NCBI GenBank assembly: GCA_933228895.1 | Contig: OW121848.1 | Location: 155,326,688 to 155,390,687, forward strand | Length of the DNA stretch: 64,000 bases | Direction of reading: 5' to 3' | From: Platycnemis pennipes | Taxonomy: Eukaryota; Arthropoda; Insecta; Odonata; Platycnemididae | Part shown: one piece after another, positions 30,749 to 40,407 of the stretch | Numbering within the stretch: the stretch's first letter is position 1 | Layout of the letters: every line of letters begins with the position of its first letter | Program-made: the position numbers and the translations under genes | Notes under the pieces: model-generated | Databases searched by the model: none | Seen by the model: only the letters and a program-made list of their open reading frames with translations | What the model was told of the DNA's origin: nothing

Positions 30749-32112
30749 GGGTCATATTCGGAATCTCAACTACAGTCTCGCTTCCACTGCTTGCGTCATG
30801 AAATCACTACTCCGATTCAAATTGGAGTAGAGATTCACCCTGCAAAGTTGTTATCACCTCATGGCGCCACGCTGTATACCGCTTTGAACCATATCGAGGA
30901 GACTTTATGTACTGTAAAATAGAAATTTGTACTGTATTACGTACTGTTTATCGTAAAAAAGAGATTTTATGACGCAAGCAGTATAAGTGAGACTGTAGTT
31001 GATATTCTGAAGGTGGCCCATCCATGTTCATAATGTCAACCCTTTCTTCAGCATCTCAGTGAGACTGAGTTGCGATTCTGAATACGTCCAGTTGAATCTC
31101 AACTACACTCTCACCTTTACTGCTTACATCATAAAATCCGTAATACGAAATCAACAAGTTTCGCAGATTCTCCTCGATGTGATTCAGAGTGGTATTCAGT
31201 TTGGCGCTATGAGGTAATACCAACTTTGTAGGGTGAATCTGCACTCCAATTTCACTTGGAGTAGTGATTTCATACATAGCTCTCATAGCAGAGACAGAGA
31301 AGGAGCTGAATAAGATGCTAACAACCACGGAAAGGACAATGGCAAGTTATCGGCTGAAGATCAATAAGAAGAAAACTAAGATATTGGTGTGCATCAAGGA
31401 AGAAGAGGCCAAAACCAATGTCAAACTAGGAAAACAAAAACTTGAAGAGGTGAAGGAGTTCTGTTGCCGGGGAAGCAGAGTAACCAACGACGGACGAAGC
31501 AAGAAAGAAATAGTTAGTAGAATAGCCCAGGCAAAGAGGGCATTCTATCAAAAGAAGAATCTAATTACAGCAGGAAATAAAAGCATGGAAGTTAGGAAAC
31601 AGTTCATCAGAACATACATCTGGAGCATGTTTCTTACGGCAGTGAATCATGGACGATGACAGCAGCGGAGAAGAAAAGGGTAGACGCATTTGAAATGTGG
31701 TGCTACAGAAGAATACTGAAGATTAAATGCATCGACCGAGTTAGTAACGCGGAAGTCCTAACAAGAGTAGGAAAAAAGATAAATCTGCTGAAAACTCTAA
31801 AAAGAAGAAGAGACAACTTAATCGGCCATATCTTGAGACATGATGGCCTGATGAAGACTATCGTCGAGGTAAAAATGAACGGGAAGATTGGAAAAGGCAT
31901 GCCTCATATGAGATACATGGAACAGGTTGTGAAGGATGTAAAAGAGAAGAATTACGTCACATTGTAAAGGTTGGCCGATAGAAGAATCGAGTGGAAAGCT
32001 GCCTCAAACCAATCCTAGGATTGTTGACCAATGATGATGATGATGATGTTGATAGTGATTTCAAGACGCAAGCAGTGGAAGCGAGACTGCAGTTGAGATT
32101 CAGAGCATGGCC
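30749..32112. mobile_element. FB-1 foldback element, interrupted by LINE-B
   Basis: The outer ends GGTCATATTCGGAATCTCAAC and the reverse of GTTGAGATTCAGAGCATGGCC match. The arms (about 30755-30940 versus 31100-31272 plus 32053-32112) run through ACAGTCTCGCTTCCACTGC, AAATTGGAGT, GATTCACCCT and CATCGAGGAGA. Without the 780-bp LINE-B insertion and one duplication the element is about 570 bp. No coding sequence of its own was found. A degraded relative lies at 10.2-10.7 kb. Confidence 0.8.
31273..32052 (+). mobile_element. LINE-B 3' copy with exact target duplication
   Basis: The 11-bp duplication TAGTGATTTCA lies at 31262-31272 and 32053-32063. The insert encodes YRLKINKKKTKILVC, KQKLEEVKEFCCRGSRVTN, QAKRAFYQKKNLI and RKQFIRTYIWSMFL. 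After one frameshift near 31.64 kb it continues with KRVDAFEMWCYRRILKIKC, NLIGHILRHDGLMKTIV and YMEQVVKDVKEKNYV. It ends TTGACCAATGATGATGATGATGATGTTGA, a GAT-repeat tail. This copy defines the 3' terminus of the family. The clade is uncertain; it resembles arthropod endonuclease-RT (RTE/jockey-like) proteins. Confidence 0.92.
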
Positions 32113-32189
32113 CTTAGAATCAATGATGCTCCGACCACTAAGGCCATCAGGAGACACCTGACCCTGGCCAAAGGTATATATATATATAT

Positions 32190-33130
32190 GGGTCATTCCA
32201 CCCAAGTTCGACCAGATATTTGGCAAAATTGACCCTTGGGGTAATCGATTTCGACCAAATTTGGCAGATCGTCTTCATTTGATTACAAAACAAAAACCCC
32301 AAAGCCATTTTGTAATACATGCAACGGTTTACGAGATATTACAATGTTGTAAAACTAGAATTTTACAAAAGCGTCTTCGCGTTTGACGGCATATCTCCGG
32401 AAATAAGGAAGATAAAAATACATGCAATGACTCATTTTGAAGGTCTTGAATTGAAAAAGATAATTATTAGATTCTTTTATAAAATTTAAACAATTAAATA
32501 AAGTTTATAACAAATTCAATTTTTCAAATCGATTTTTGACGATGTAGTTATGCCTTCGATTTTCCTCATTTTTTTATATGTTGTAGATACAACCCTTCTC
32601 TACAAGCTTAAAAAATTTGGTAGGGGTAATATTTCATTTAAGAAAGAAAAAAAAAATTGAGTGAAGGCGTAACGCTGGCCTCCCGCCGCGGCGGCGTCCG
32701 GCTCTCGCGCCGAACTTTCAGTAGTCGGTTCTCCAGATCTCATCAGCGCGCTTCCTTTGCTATCCTCTTTTCGCCAATTTTAACTGCATACCGACCCCTT
32801 GATTCTCTTTACCCTTGTCATTCGCCATTTGCTTCCCACTGAAGTGACCGCCGCTTTAGAATCCAGGATTAGCGACAACATGCTTAACAGCGGGGGCGAC
32901 CATGGGCCCACCAGCGGCCGTGCTCGGAGGACAATAGACAAACCTCGCTCCGTCTTAGACCTCCAATGCTACTTTCCTCTCTTCCCCTATCCCATTTTCC
33001 TCGCATACCCTTTATTATGTTCTGAGAAACATCTTTGTAAGTATTGCTCCCAGTAGCCGTCGCCCACCCTCACACATTCACATATTAACCCCTGGTAAAA
33101 AACAACGGTAAAGGCGGGTAGCCACCCATG
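32190..33130. repeat. Left long terminal inverted repeat of the 5.18-kb transposon
   Basis: The outer half is AT-rich with TTTTACAAAAGCGTCTTCGC. The inner half has a GC-rich island (CCCGCCGCGGCGGCGTCC) and ends at GGGTAGCCACCCATG. The same 85-residue and 61-residue shadow ORFs occur in both repeats and are a consequence of duplication, not genes. Confidence 0.92.
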
Positions 33131-33790
33131 CTTGCCATTCAGCGGAATATTTGTTTCCTTTAAGAAACGATTGCCTTTCTGGACTCTTTTGCCCTCAGTC
33201 ATCACCACGTTTTCCCCTCTCTCCTGAAGTATTGAACTGTAAACTCTATTACTATAATGCATGAAAAACGTTTCCTCACGTGAGTGGGAACAAACGTGTA
33301 TTTTCTCAATTTTCTGAAACAATAGTTTATGGTTGGCATGAAGTTGAACTTTTTCAAATCAACATTTCTTTATTTCAAATTAATTTTATAAATCTCTATA
33401 TTTTTTTTTTAAATGTCACATTAAAATTAAATTTTGTATCTAAATAACCATAGTTACTGATTTTTCCTTTAAATTAAATTAAATTTTAATTGAAATTGAA
33501 AGTAAGCATACATTATTTAAGTTAGAGTATTTAGCTTGTATGCATATCGTTCCATCATTTTTCCCTTTAGTTATTTAAAGCAAGTGCTTAGAAAACAATT
33601 GCAGGATTAATTAGAGCTGCTTAAATGGCCGGAAACTCATGTATCCTTTTGTTTTCTCTGATGAAACATTGCTGTGCTGGCTGTTTAAATCACCGAGGGT
33701 GATTTCTTCTTAGCTGCAGACCTAAAAGATGAAAGTTAGATTTAGCCATGGAATTAATATTGCCTAGTCAATTCCGGGTGCGAAATGTAC
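33131..33790. other. AT-rich 3' flank of the transposase gene
   Basis: A/T runs and no ORF. It probably holds the transcript end of the minus-strand gene, with AATAAA-like hexamers available on the minus strand. No second gene is visible. Confidence 0.45.
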
Positions 33791-36289
33791 TCACCTTCTC
33801 ACTGGACCTTGTAAAACATCTGTACTCTCCTCCAAACACACCAAATCAGCATCAGAGAAGTGGAAAGTAATTCCCTCGGATGCTTGGGAGAGACTTTTCA
33901 ATAATAAGTCTTTTCTGGATTGTGGAATAGCCGCATGGAAAGATCGTATACCTTCCACAGCAGGTGCCTCCCGGAATCTTCTCACCAGCTTCTTCTTTTC
34001 CTCGTTCACTTGCTCGTTGGTTACAAACTCAAAGTCCATCCCTTTCACGTTTGATTTTGCCCATTTGTATAGCTCCTCAGGAGTCTGTATGTGTTCACCA
34101 TACGGGCGCTGCAGACTGGCACGTGTTGCTAATCGTTTCAGCGTCCCTCCTAGTCCGTCACTCGGGCCCTTTCCGTGCGATGTTGCATAGAAATGCCATT
34201 CAGCATCAACTCCGAAATCCTCTTGGTGATGTAATAGATTCAGCATGCTGTAGCGGTTCTTATATTGAGCCACAGCACCGTCGGAAAAGTAAATTATTTT
34301 ACTTAGATATTGATCCCTTCTTCGAAGAAAAGTTATCAATTTCCCTTGAAACGTATAGAATGCACTCACGTTATGTTCCATACAGTCTGAAATAATAACC
34401 AAACTGAAAGGTGTGACTTCATCGCTGGTATTTCTGCTGTAACATGCAAATGGATGTACTGTAGCCTGATCGTTACACCAATGGACCCCTTGCACTGCAT
34501 CTTGGTGAAGAAATGAAAAATTCTCGGAAAAATCGGCCACAACGACAACTTCTCGCAATTTCAGATTGTCTCTGACTTTCAAATAAAATGCAGTTTGCAT
34601 GCGAGCGATGTAGTCATGCCTTCTTACTTTGGTGGTATTCTCAGCGAAAGCCTCACAAAAACTATCTACGTCCTTGACCTGTGTAGTTAATGTAAAACGA
34701 TTTTCATGAGTCCATTGCTTGAAACGAACTTCATCCATACAGTTTTCCCTGAAGTACTCTGAAATAATTGTTGTCATACTGTCTGTACTCCCACATTTTC
34801 TGACGACGTCATCACCGTTTTCGTCCTCTTCTCGCGGTAGTGTATCTGAGCACTCACCCATAACGCACATTTCTGACGGAGGGCGACAGAGTGAGAATTT
34901 CAGGCAATCCCGATAGGTTTTGAACAATTTTTCTCCGTTATCCGATTTTATTTGCTCTAATCCAGCCCCGAGGTATTGCAACTTGTAATTCTGGTGGATC
35001 ATGCAGACGCATGTGGTGTGAGTGCCAGGTTTACCAGCCAACACGCACTCAGGAGGCCTCAAAACCGCAAATTTGGAGAAACCAATCTTTAAATAAGGAT
35101 TTTTCTCTTTAAAAGCTTCATAGGCTTCCCTCAAATTACAAAGAATTAACCTTTTCTGCTTAACTACACGCAAATTTCCCTCCTTCACACTCTTACACTC
35201 TTTTTTACCCGCCATTTCTCTACTAATATCTGGTTCACGGTAGAACTCTATCACCTTCAGTTTAGTATCATTTGAGAGGTATTTGCTTCGTCTCGCGTTC
35301 GCAGAACATAGAATTCCTTGCTCATATACGTATTTTTTCATCTTTTTAACCAAATACGTCGATGTGTGAAACTCCTGCTTTATCTTTGAAACACTCCAAG
35401 ATTTAGGTAGGACAGATAAGATTAAAATTTTGTCACTAATTTTCGTAGCGTTGAGGAACTTATTCTTCAGCTGCATAATCATTTCCTTGCCAGCTTGGTG
35501 GAAGTGATCTTCTTGTTCAGGGATATCTTCTTGAATGTCCACCATCCCACCAGTAACCCTTTGAAGAGATAATCTCAAAGCAGAGGTGGCTACTTTTAAT
35601 TTCTTCGCCGGATATTTTCTTGATCTGTGCAATTTTTTCGTTGTTATAGGTGTTTGATCCAGGGATTTTAAGGTCTCGTTCAGTTTTCCCAAGCGAATTT
35701 CTTTTCCTGGAGTGTACTGACTTCCATTTGTTTCATCAGTCCCGCTATCTTTCATGGAACTAACTGATGACTCTGACTGAGAACCTTGAGATTTAATGGT
35801 GAATGTAGCACTGGTTGAAGGTCCTGCTGCACCATAAACCCTACTCAGATAATCGTCATTTGTCGCTTGCTCAGACTGACTTTCTGGCTCATGTTGAGAG
35901 CAACCTGAACTGTTCTTTTCGGCAACATTTTCTGGCTTGATCAATTTTTTCACACCCACTTTACATTGAACACAGAGTTTTCTACCCTCTATTACAACAG
36001 GCACTAAGTCATGATAGGAATCTTGTAACTCCCTTGTAATTGTCCACAATTTAATCGAGCGAATGTTTCTGTGCAAATTCAAGGGATTGCAGCACTGCTT
36101 TTGACGAACCTCGTAGAACAGTAAATAATCCTTACAATGACGGTTGCACACACTGAGGACAGCATCCACACCACTTCTCAATTTGATTAACTCAATTTCA
36201 CGAGTAGAATAGCTGCGAAAACTTCTCAATACTGTATCACTCGAACATTTCTCGTTTAACGCATCACCAACGGAACACTTCATAATCAA
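33791..36289 (-). CDS. Putative DDD/E-type transposase, intact, 832 aa
   Basis: A single uninterrupted frame from ATG at 36289. Residues about 40-115 are Cys/His-rich (C48, H51, C52, C66, C67, H73, C106, C109), which suggests a zinc-binding DNA-recognition region. Residues 120-260 are Ser/Gln-rich and then Lys/Arg-rich, probably disordered. A further Cys-rich segment is at 416-480 (CVLAGKPGTHTTCVCMIHQN). The C-terminal third has three conserved-looking acidic blocks: VVVVADFSENFSF (D586), IIYFSDGAVAQYKNR (D670) and YATSHGKGPSDGLGG (H705, D711). Their order and predicted strand context fit an RNase-H-fold nuclease. I recognise the FSDG-x-x-x-QYKN and SHGKG-x-x-DG-x-GG wording from many uncharacterised animal proteins, but not a named superfamily with certainty; Sola-like is a possibility. 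It would bind the long inverted repeats and cut and paste the element. Confidence 0.8.
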   Translation of the reverse strand: MIMKCSVGDALNEKCSSDTVLRSFRSYSTREIELIKLRSGVDAVLSVCNRHCKDYLLFYEVRQKQCCNPLNLHRNIRSIKLWTITRELQDSYHDLVPVVIEGRKLCVQCKVGVKKLIKPENVAEKNSSGCSQHEPESQSEQATNDDYLSRVYGAAGPSTSATFTIKSQGSQSESSVSSMKDSGTDETNGSQYTPGKEIRLGKLNETLKSLDQTPITTKKLHRSRKYPAKKLKVATSALRLSLQRVTGGMVDIQEDIPEQEDHFHQAGKEMIMQLKNKFLNATKISDKILILSVLPKSWSVSKIKQEFHTSTYLVKKMKKYVYEQGILCSANARRSKYLSNDTKLKVIEFYREPDISREMAGKKECKSVKEGNLRVVKQKRLILCNLREAYEAFKEKNPYLKIGFSKFAVLRPPECVLAGKPGTHTTCVCMIHQNYKLQYLGAGLEQIKSDNGEKLFKTYRDCLKFSLCRPPSEMCVMGECSDTLPREEDENGDDVVRKCGSTDSMTTIISEYFRENCMDEVRFKQWTHENRFTLTTQVKDVDSFCEAFAENTTKVRRHDYIARMQTAFYLKVRDNLKLREVVVVADFSENFSFLHQDAVQGVHWCNDQATVHPFACYSRNTSDEVTPFSLVIISDCMEHNVSAFYTFQGKLITFLRRRDQYLSKIIYFSDGAVAQYKNRYSMLNLLHHQEDFGVDAEWHFYATSHGKGPSDGLGGTLKRLATRASLQRPYGEHIQTPEELYKWAKSNVKGMDFEFVTNEQVNEEKKKLVRRFREAPAVEGIRSFHAAIPQSRKDLLLKSLSQASEGITFHFSDADLVCLEESTDVLQGPVRR

Positions 36290-36440
36290 CGGCTACAGTC
36301 CGAAGAACATTTACTCGCACTGAAACGCGCGCACTTGAAAAGCGAGACCAAGGAGTGTTTTGTAATGTAACTGACGGAGGACAGGCGACAACTGACGAAT
36401 TGCTTGCAAATGAGATAGGTTGTGAGGGAAAAAACATTTT
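36290..36440 (-). promoter_or_regulatory. Short 5' flank of the transposase gene
   Basis: Only 151 bp separate the start codon from the right inverted repeat, so the promoter probably lies partly within that repeat. The segment has no obvious TATA box next to the start. Confidence 0.4.
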
Positions 36441-37371
36441 CATGGGTGGCTACCCGTATTTACCGTTGTTTTTTACCAGGGGTTAATATGTGAATGTGTG
36501 AGGGTGGGCGACGGCTACTGGGAGCAATACTTACAAAGATGTTTCTCAGAACATAATAAAGGGTATGCGAGGAAAATGGGATAGGGGAAGAGAGGAAAGT
36601 AGCATTGGAGGTCTAAGACGGAGCGAGGTTTGTCTATTGTCCTCCGAGCACGGCCGCTGGTGGGCCCATGGTCGCCCCCGCTGTTAAGCATGTTGTCGCT
36701 AATCCTGGATTCTAAAGCGGCGGTCACTTCAGTGGGAAGCAAATGGCGAATGACAAGGGTAAAGAGAATCAAGGGGTCGGTATGCAGTTAAAATTGGCGA
36801 AAAGAGGATAGCAAAGGAAGCGCGCTGATGAGATCTGGAGAACCGACTACTGAAAGTTCGGCGCGAGAGCCGGACGCCGCCGCGGCGGGAGGCCAGCGTT
36901 ACGCCTTCACTCAATTTTTTTTTTCTTTCTTAAATGAAATATTACCCCTACCAAATTTTTTAAGCTTGTAGAGAAGGGTTGTATCTACAACATATAAAAA
37001 AATGAGGAAAATCGAAGGCATAGCTACATCGTCAAAAATCGATTTGAAAAATTGAATTTGTTATAAACTTTATTTAATTGTTTAAATTTTATAAAAGAAT
37101 CTAATAATTATCTTTTTCAATTCAAGACCTTCAAAATGAGTCATTGCATGTATTTTTATCTTCCTTATTTCCGGAGATATGCCGTCAAACGCGAAGACGC
37201 TTTTGTAAAATTCTAGTTTTACAACATTGTAATATCTCGTAAACCGTTGCATGTATTACAAAATGGCTTTGGGGTTTTTGTTTTGTAATCAAATGAAGAC
37301 GATCTGCCAAATTTGGTCGAAATCGATTACCCCAAGGGCAATCACCTGGTCGAATTTGGGTGGAATGACCC
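36441..37371. repeat. Right long terminal inverted repeat of the 5.18-kb transposon
   Basis: Reverse complement of 32190-33130. It is 10 bp shorter, because of a deletion near the tip (CAATCACCTGG versus the longer left version). It also carries the upstream region of the transposase gene. Confidence 0.92.
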
Positions 37372-37381
37372 ATATATATTA

Positions 37382-37560
37382 CGGCAATAATGAAAAATCC
37401 GGCACTCAGAAGCCCTGAGGATGAAAAGCGAGTCGCTTTTTGAAACGTTGGTAGAAATGGAGCCTATTAACCGGTGGAAAGCCCGAGAAACATTCATTAA
37501 TAATATGAGTGGTATCTCCCTACCTCATTTGGTACATTCGAAGTTAACATGATAATATTT
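37382..37560 (+). ncRNA. Hammerhead-like ribozyme core at a PLE end
   Basis: 37415-37421 is CTGAGGA. It is followed by a stem-loop AAAAGCGA-GTC-GCTTTTT (37424-37441) and then GAAAC at 37442. This is the CUGANGA / stem II / GAAA core of hammerhead ribozymes, which are known in Penelope-like elements. A stem I hairpin GGC-ACTCAGAA-GCC directly precedes the core. Stem III would be very short. The rest (to about 37.56 kb) is typical of a PLE-associated 3' region. Confidence 0.5.
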
Positions 37561-37659
37561 GAAATAGATGCTTATGATAATTAAATTTTTAAAATTGCGT
37601 TTAGTCGATGGCATAGCAGTCATTTACCCTAACAAAGAAAGAGATATAAATAAAACTAG

Positions 37660-38461
37660 TATATATGGAAAGGAAAATGGCCAGATATTACCTTAAGATC
37701 AATAAAGAGATAACTAGGTATTAATATGCAGCAGAAGAGAAGAAGCCAAGGATAATGTTAAACTAAGAAAACAAGATTAAAATCACTTATTAAAATAAAA
37801 GCATTAAAATAAAAAAAAGAATAAGAAGACCTAAATAAGGAATCAAGCTCGAAGAGGTGAAAGAGTATTGTAATTACAGGAACCTATAGTGATGGATGAA
37901 GGCAGAATGAAATTAAAAGTGAAATGTCCCAGGTAAAGGAAGCATTCTACCGAAAGAAGAATCTCCTGGCAGAAGAAACTACAAGTAGAAAACACTTAAC
38001 AACTTACACTTAAAGCATGCTTTTGTAAGTGAGGCAATGACGACAATTGAAGTAGAGAAGACAAGACTACAACTTTTTTGAAGTATGGGAAACAACTCCA
38101 GCGATCGTGATTTTGATACTCGCCATAGGGCGAGGAGGAGATATTAAAATATTCGAAAAGTAGCGTCAACTCCATTGCTGGCAGGAAAGCGAATAAATCC
38201 GTTTATTCAGGAAGGATACACACATGCAATTGAGGGCTGTTCCGTCACAGACAATTGAAACACAGATAACAGTGTGGCGCATTCATAAACGTTTAATTGT
38301 CAAAACCGGCACCATAATTTGAGAGGTGGTGTTATAAAATAAAGGCGGAGATGCAATGGATTTACCGAATAGAAAACGAAGAAATCTTGTGATGTGAGTG
38401 GAAAAAAGTCTGATGAAAACTTTAAGGAGAAGCGGGAACGACTTAGTTGGCCATATTTTGA
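37660..38461 (+). mobile_element. LINE-B copy, highly decayed
   Basis: It contains MARYYLKINKEIT-like codons, KREAFYRKKN-like codons near 37.93 kb, and after a gap the NDLVGHILRH-like region (38.43-38.46 kb). Many stops. It is ended abruptly by the tail of a LINE-A copy in opposite orientation. Confidence 0.6.
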
Positions 38462-38910
38462 GACATCTACATCTACGTAATACCCTGCGAGCCACCACGA
38501 GGGTGTGTGGCAGGGGGTGAAAGATCACCAAACATGCGCTATTGACATGCAACTAGAATATTTAATGGAGACATGCTAAATAATAGGGTGACATGCAGCT
38601 AGATGGTTAGTATCTACATAATGAGAAAGGGATTATTTTTACGTATTGGTACGTAATTGGTTGTTACGTATTACATGCATCATGCACTACAGACTACTCT
38701 GACCATGTTTCACCTACCTATCCCTTTGCTACGCTGCCTATTGTTCTCTCTTATGGCACGCGGGAAAAATTATATTTTATATCTATAGGTACGAAATCTA
38801 TCTCTCTAATCTTGTTAATCTGATCAAACCTAGCATAATACGCTGGTGTTATTAATATATATCAAACATCATCTGTGAACAAATCGGTTTCGAATTTACT
38901 TAAAAGGTTT
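38462..38910 (-). mobile_element. LINE-A 3' part, minus strand
   Basis: The plus strand begins CTACATCTACGTAATACCCTGCGAGCC (tail and 3' UTR in reverse). It continues into the post-RT coding region near 38.76-38.91 kb (RTIREN- and SKFETDLFTDDV-like on minus). Confidence 0.85.
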
Positions 38911-38990
38911 GGGTTGACCTATGTTTGGTGATCTTCACCCCTTGCCACACACCCTCGTAGTGGCTCGCAGGGTATTAGGTAGATGTAGAT
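38911..38990 (+). mobile_element. Second LINE-A 3' end, opposite orientation
   Basis: TATGTTTGGTGATCTTCACC, TGCCACACACCCTCG, GTATTAGGTAGATGTAGATG. It directly abuts the coding end of the minus-strand copy, so two LINE-A 3' ends face outward. Confidence 0.85.
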
Positions 38991-39650
38991 GTAGAGTTCC
39001 GTACCCCTCTTTCTCAACTTTCTCATACCCCATTACTACAAGATGTTTGTTTTCTTGGCTTTATCAAGTAATTCTTCCAGCTATTCATATATCCCACCAA
39101 CTTCTTTTTACTTATCGACCTATGTCAACATGCACAACTGAAGGACAACTAGGTTCTTCATTTTTACTTCAAGCATTTCATTGCTGAAATACGCTCCCCT
39201 ACCAACTCTACTCCGTACTCCACCCAACTTCTTAATGTTGTATTTTACTACGGCTACCCCACGCTATTTCTCTTCCACTCTATGAATTACTTGGTATCTA
39301 TATGTTCCATTTTTCCATTCTACCTACCTCGATCGTAAATGTTAAATATCTATATTTTATATCTCAATTATCATCTTTCTAGCACTTAGCATCGTTACAA
39401 GTTCGTATTATAACAGTTATGCAGCGTTTTCTTCTCAGATGCTGCTGTTATTCCTAGTTCCGCGTAAGAATTTCGTGAGATGAGGACTGCAGGGGTCTTT
39501 CCTCCCTGCTACTGAGCACGATTCCCGTTCTAGTTACCTGGGGCTGGGCATAGCAGTTGCCATGATTCAGTTATCTATTTTTCAAGTCCATCCTTGTCAT
39601 GGCAACGTTAAATGGAGGTTGTTTTCCGTTGCCTGACTCATTAGAAGGTC
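38991..39650. other. No gene recognised
   Basis: Pyrimidine-rich, then AT-rich DNA; no exon signals that convince. Confidence 0.35.
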
Positions 39651-39654
39651 GAAA

Positions 39655-40407
39655 ACGTTGAAACCATAAGATATTTAGGTGTAACAATCACTAAAGATTT
39701 ATCGTGGGGAAGACACATAAGGGAAATATGCGGCCGAGCGAAGAGAAAGCTAGGATTTATAAAAAGGGTACTTAGGAAATGTATTGAGAAGACAAAAGAG
39801 CGATGTTACTTTTCACTAGTTAGGCCCCACCTTGAATATGCAGCCAGTGTATGGGATCCTAATGAATTAAGTTTTATCAGAGAACTACACAGTGTGCAGC
39901 GTAGAGCAGCTAGGTTCGTTAAAAGGTGTTACGATAGGTTAAGTAGCGTTTCATAATTAATAAAAGAATTAGGGTGAGAATCATTATCAGATCGAAGATT
40001 AATGTATAGATTATCTCTATTGGAGATATTTCAATCGGATAGCTTTACTGAAGATGTTAGGCACATATTAAAAAAACCAGCGTATTATGCTAGATTCGAC
40101 CAGATAAATAAGATTAGAGAGATACATTGTCGTACTGATAGATTCAAATGGCAGTCTTCCCCCGTACTATAAGAAAACAACATAGGCAGCATAGCAAAGG
40201 GATAGGTAGGGGATATATTTTAGAGTAGTCTGTAGTGCATGATGCATGTATTAATCCCTTAAATACTATAGATACTAATAATCTAGTTGCACGAGACCCT
40301 ATAGTTGCTTGTTTGCATGTTAGTAGTGCATGCTTGGTGATCTTCACTCCCTGCCACACACCCTCGCGGTGGCTCGCAGGGTATCGTGTAGATGTAGATG
40401 TAGATTA
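39655..40407 (+). pseudogene. LINE-A post-RT region and 3' UTR
   Basis: Reads RYLGVTITKDLSWGRHI, CYFSLVRPHLEYAASVWDP, SVQRRAARFVKRCYDRLSS, with a stop before ELG-ESLSD-like codons, then YYARFDQINKIREIHC and FPRTIRKQHRQHSKG. The 3' UTR is CCCTGCCACACACCC and the tail is GTAGATGTAGATGTAGA. Well preserved and very similar to the copy at 25.54-26.17 kb. Confidence 0.92.

Larger units (their letters stand above)
32190..37371 (-). mobile_element. 5.18-kb DNA transposon with about 935-bp terminal inverted repeats
   Basis: The ends are GGGTCATTCCACCC and its complement. The left inverted repeat is 32190-33130 and the right is 36441-37371; by eye they are nearly identical apart from a 10-bp indel close to the tip and a few substitutions. 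Both flanks are AT repeats (ATATATAT), compatible with a 4-bp ATAT (or TA, or 8-bp) duplication that low complexity prevents fixing. The single gene is an intact 832-codon protein on the minus strand. The element interrupts a sequence that continues as PLE/hammerhead-like DNA at 37.38 kb. Confidence 0.92.

Noticed and set aside
32657..33056. 61-aa and 85-aa ORFs occurring twice (also 36515-36914)
   Set aside because: They are identical only because they lie in the two inverted repeats of the transposon. There is no domain, and the 85-aa frame ends within the repeat.
33964..34395. 143-aa plus-strand ORF within the transposase gene
   Set aside because: Antisense shadow of the 832-aa frame; no recognisable motif.
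32190..37371. Polinton/Maverick or virus-derived element
   Set aside because: Too short, only one gene, and no polymerase, integrase or capsid-like frame; the AT-repeat flanks suggest a simple DNA transposon.
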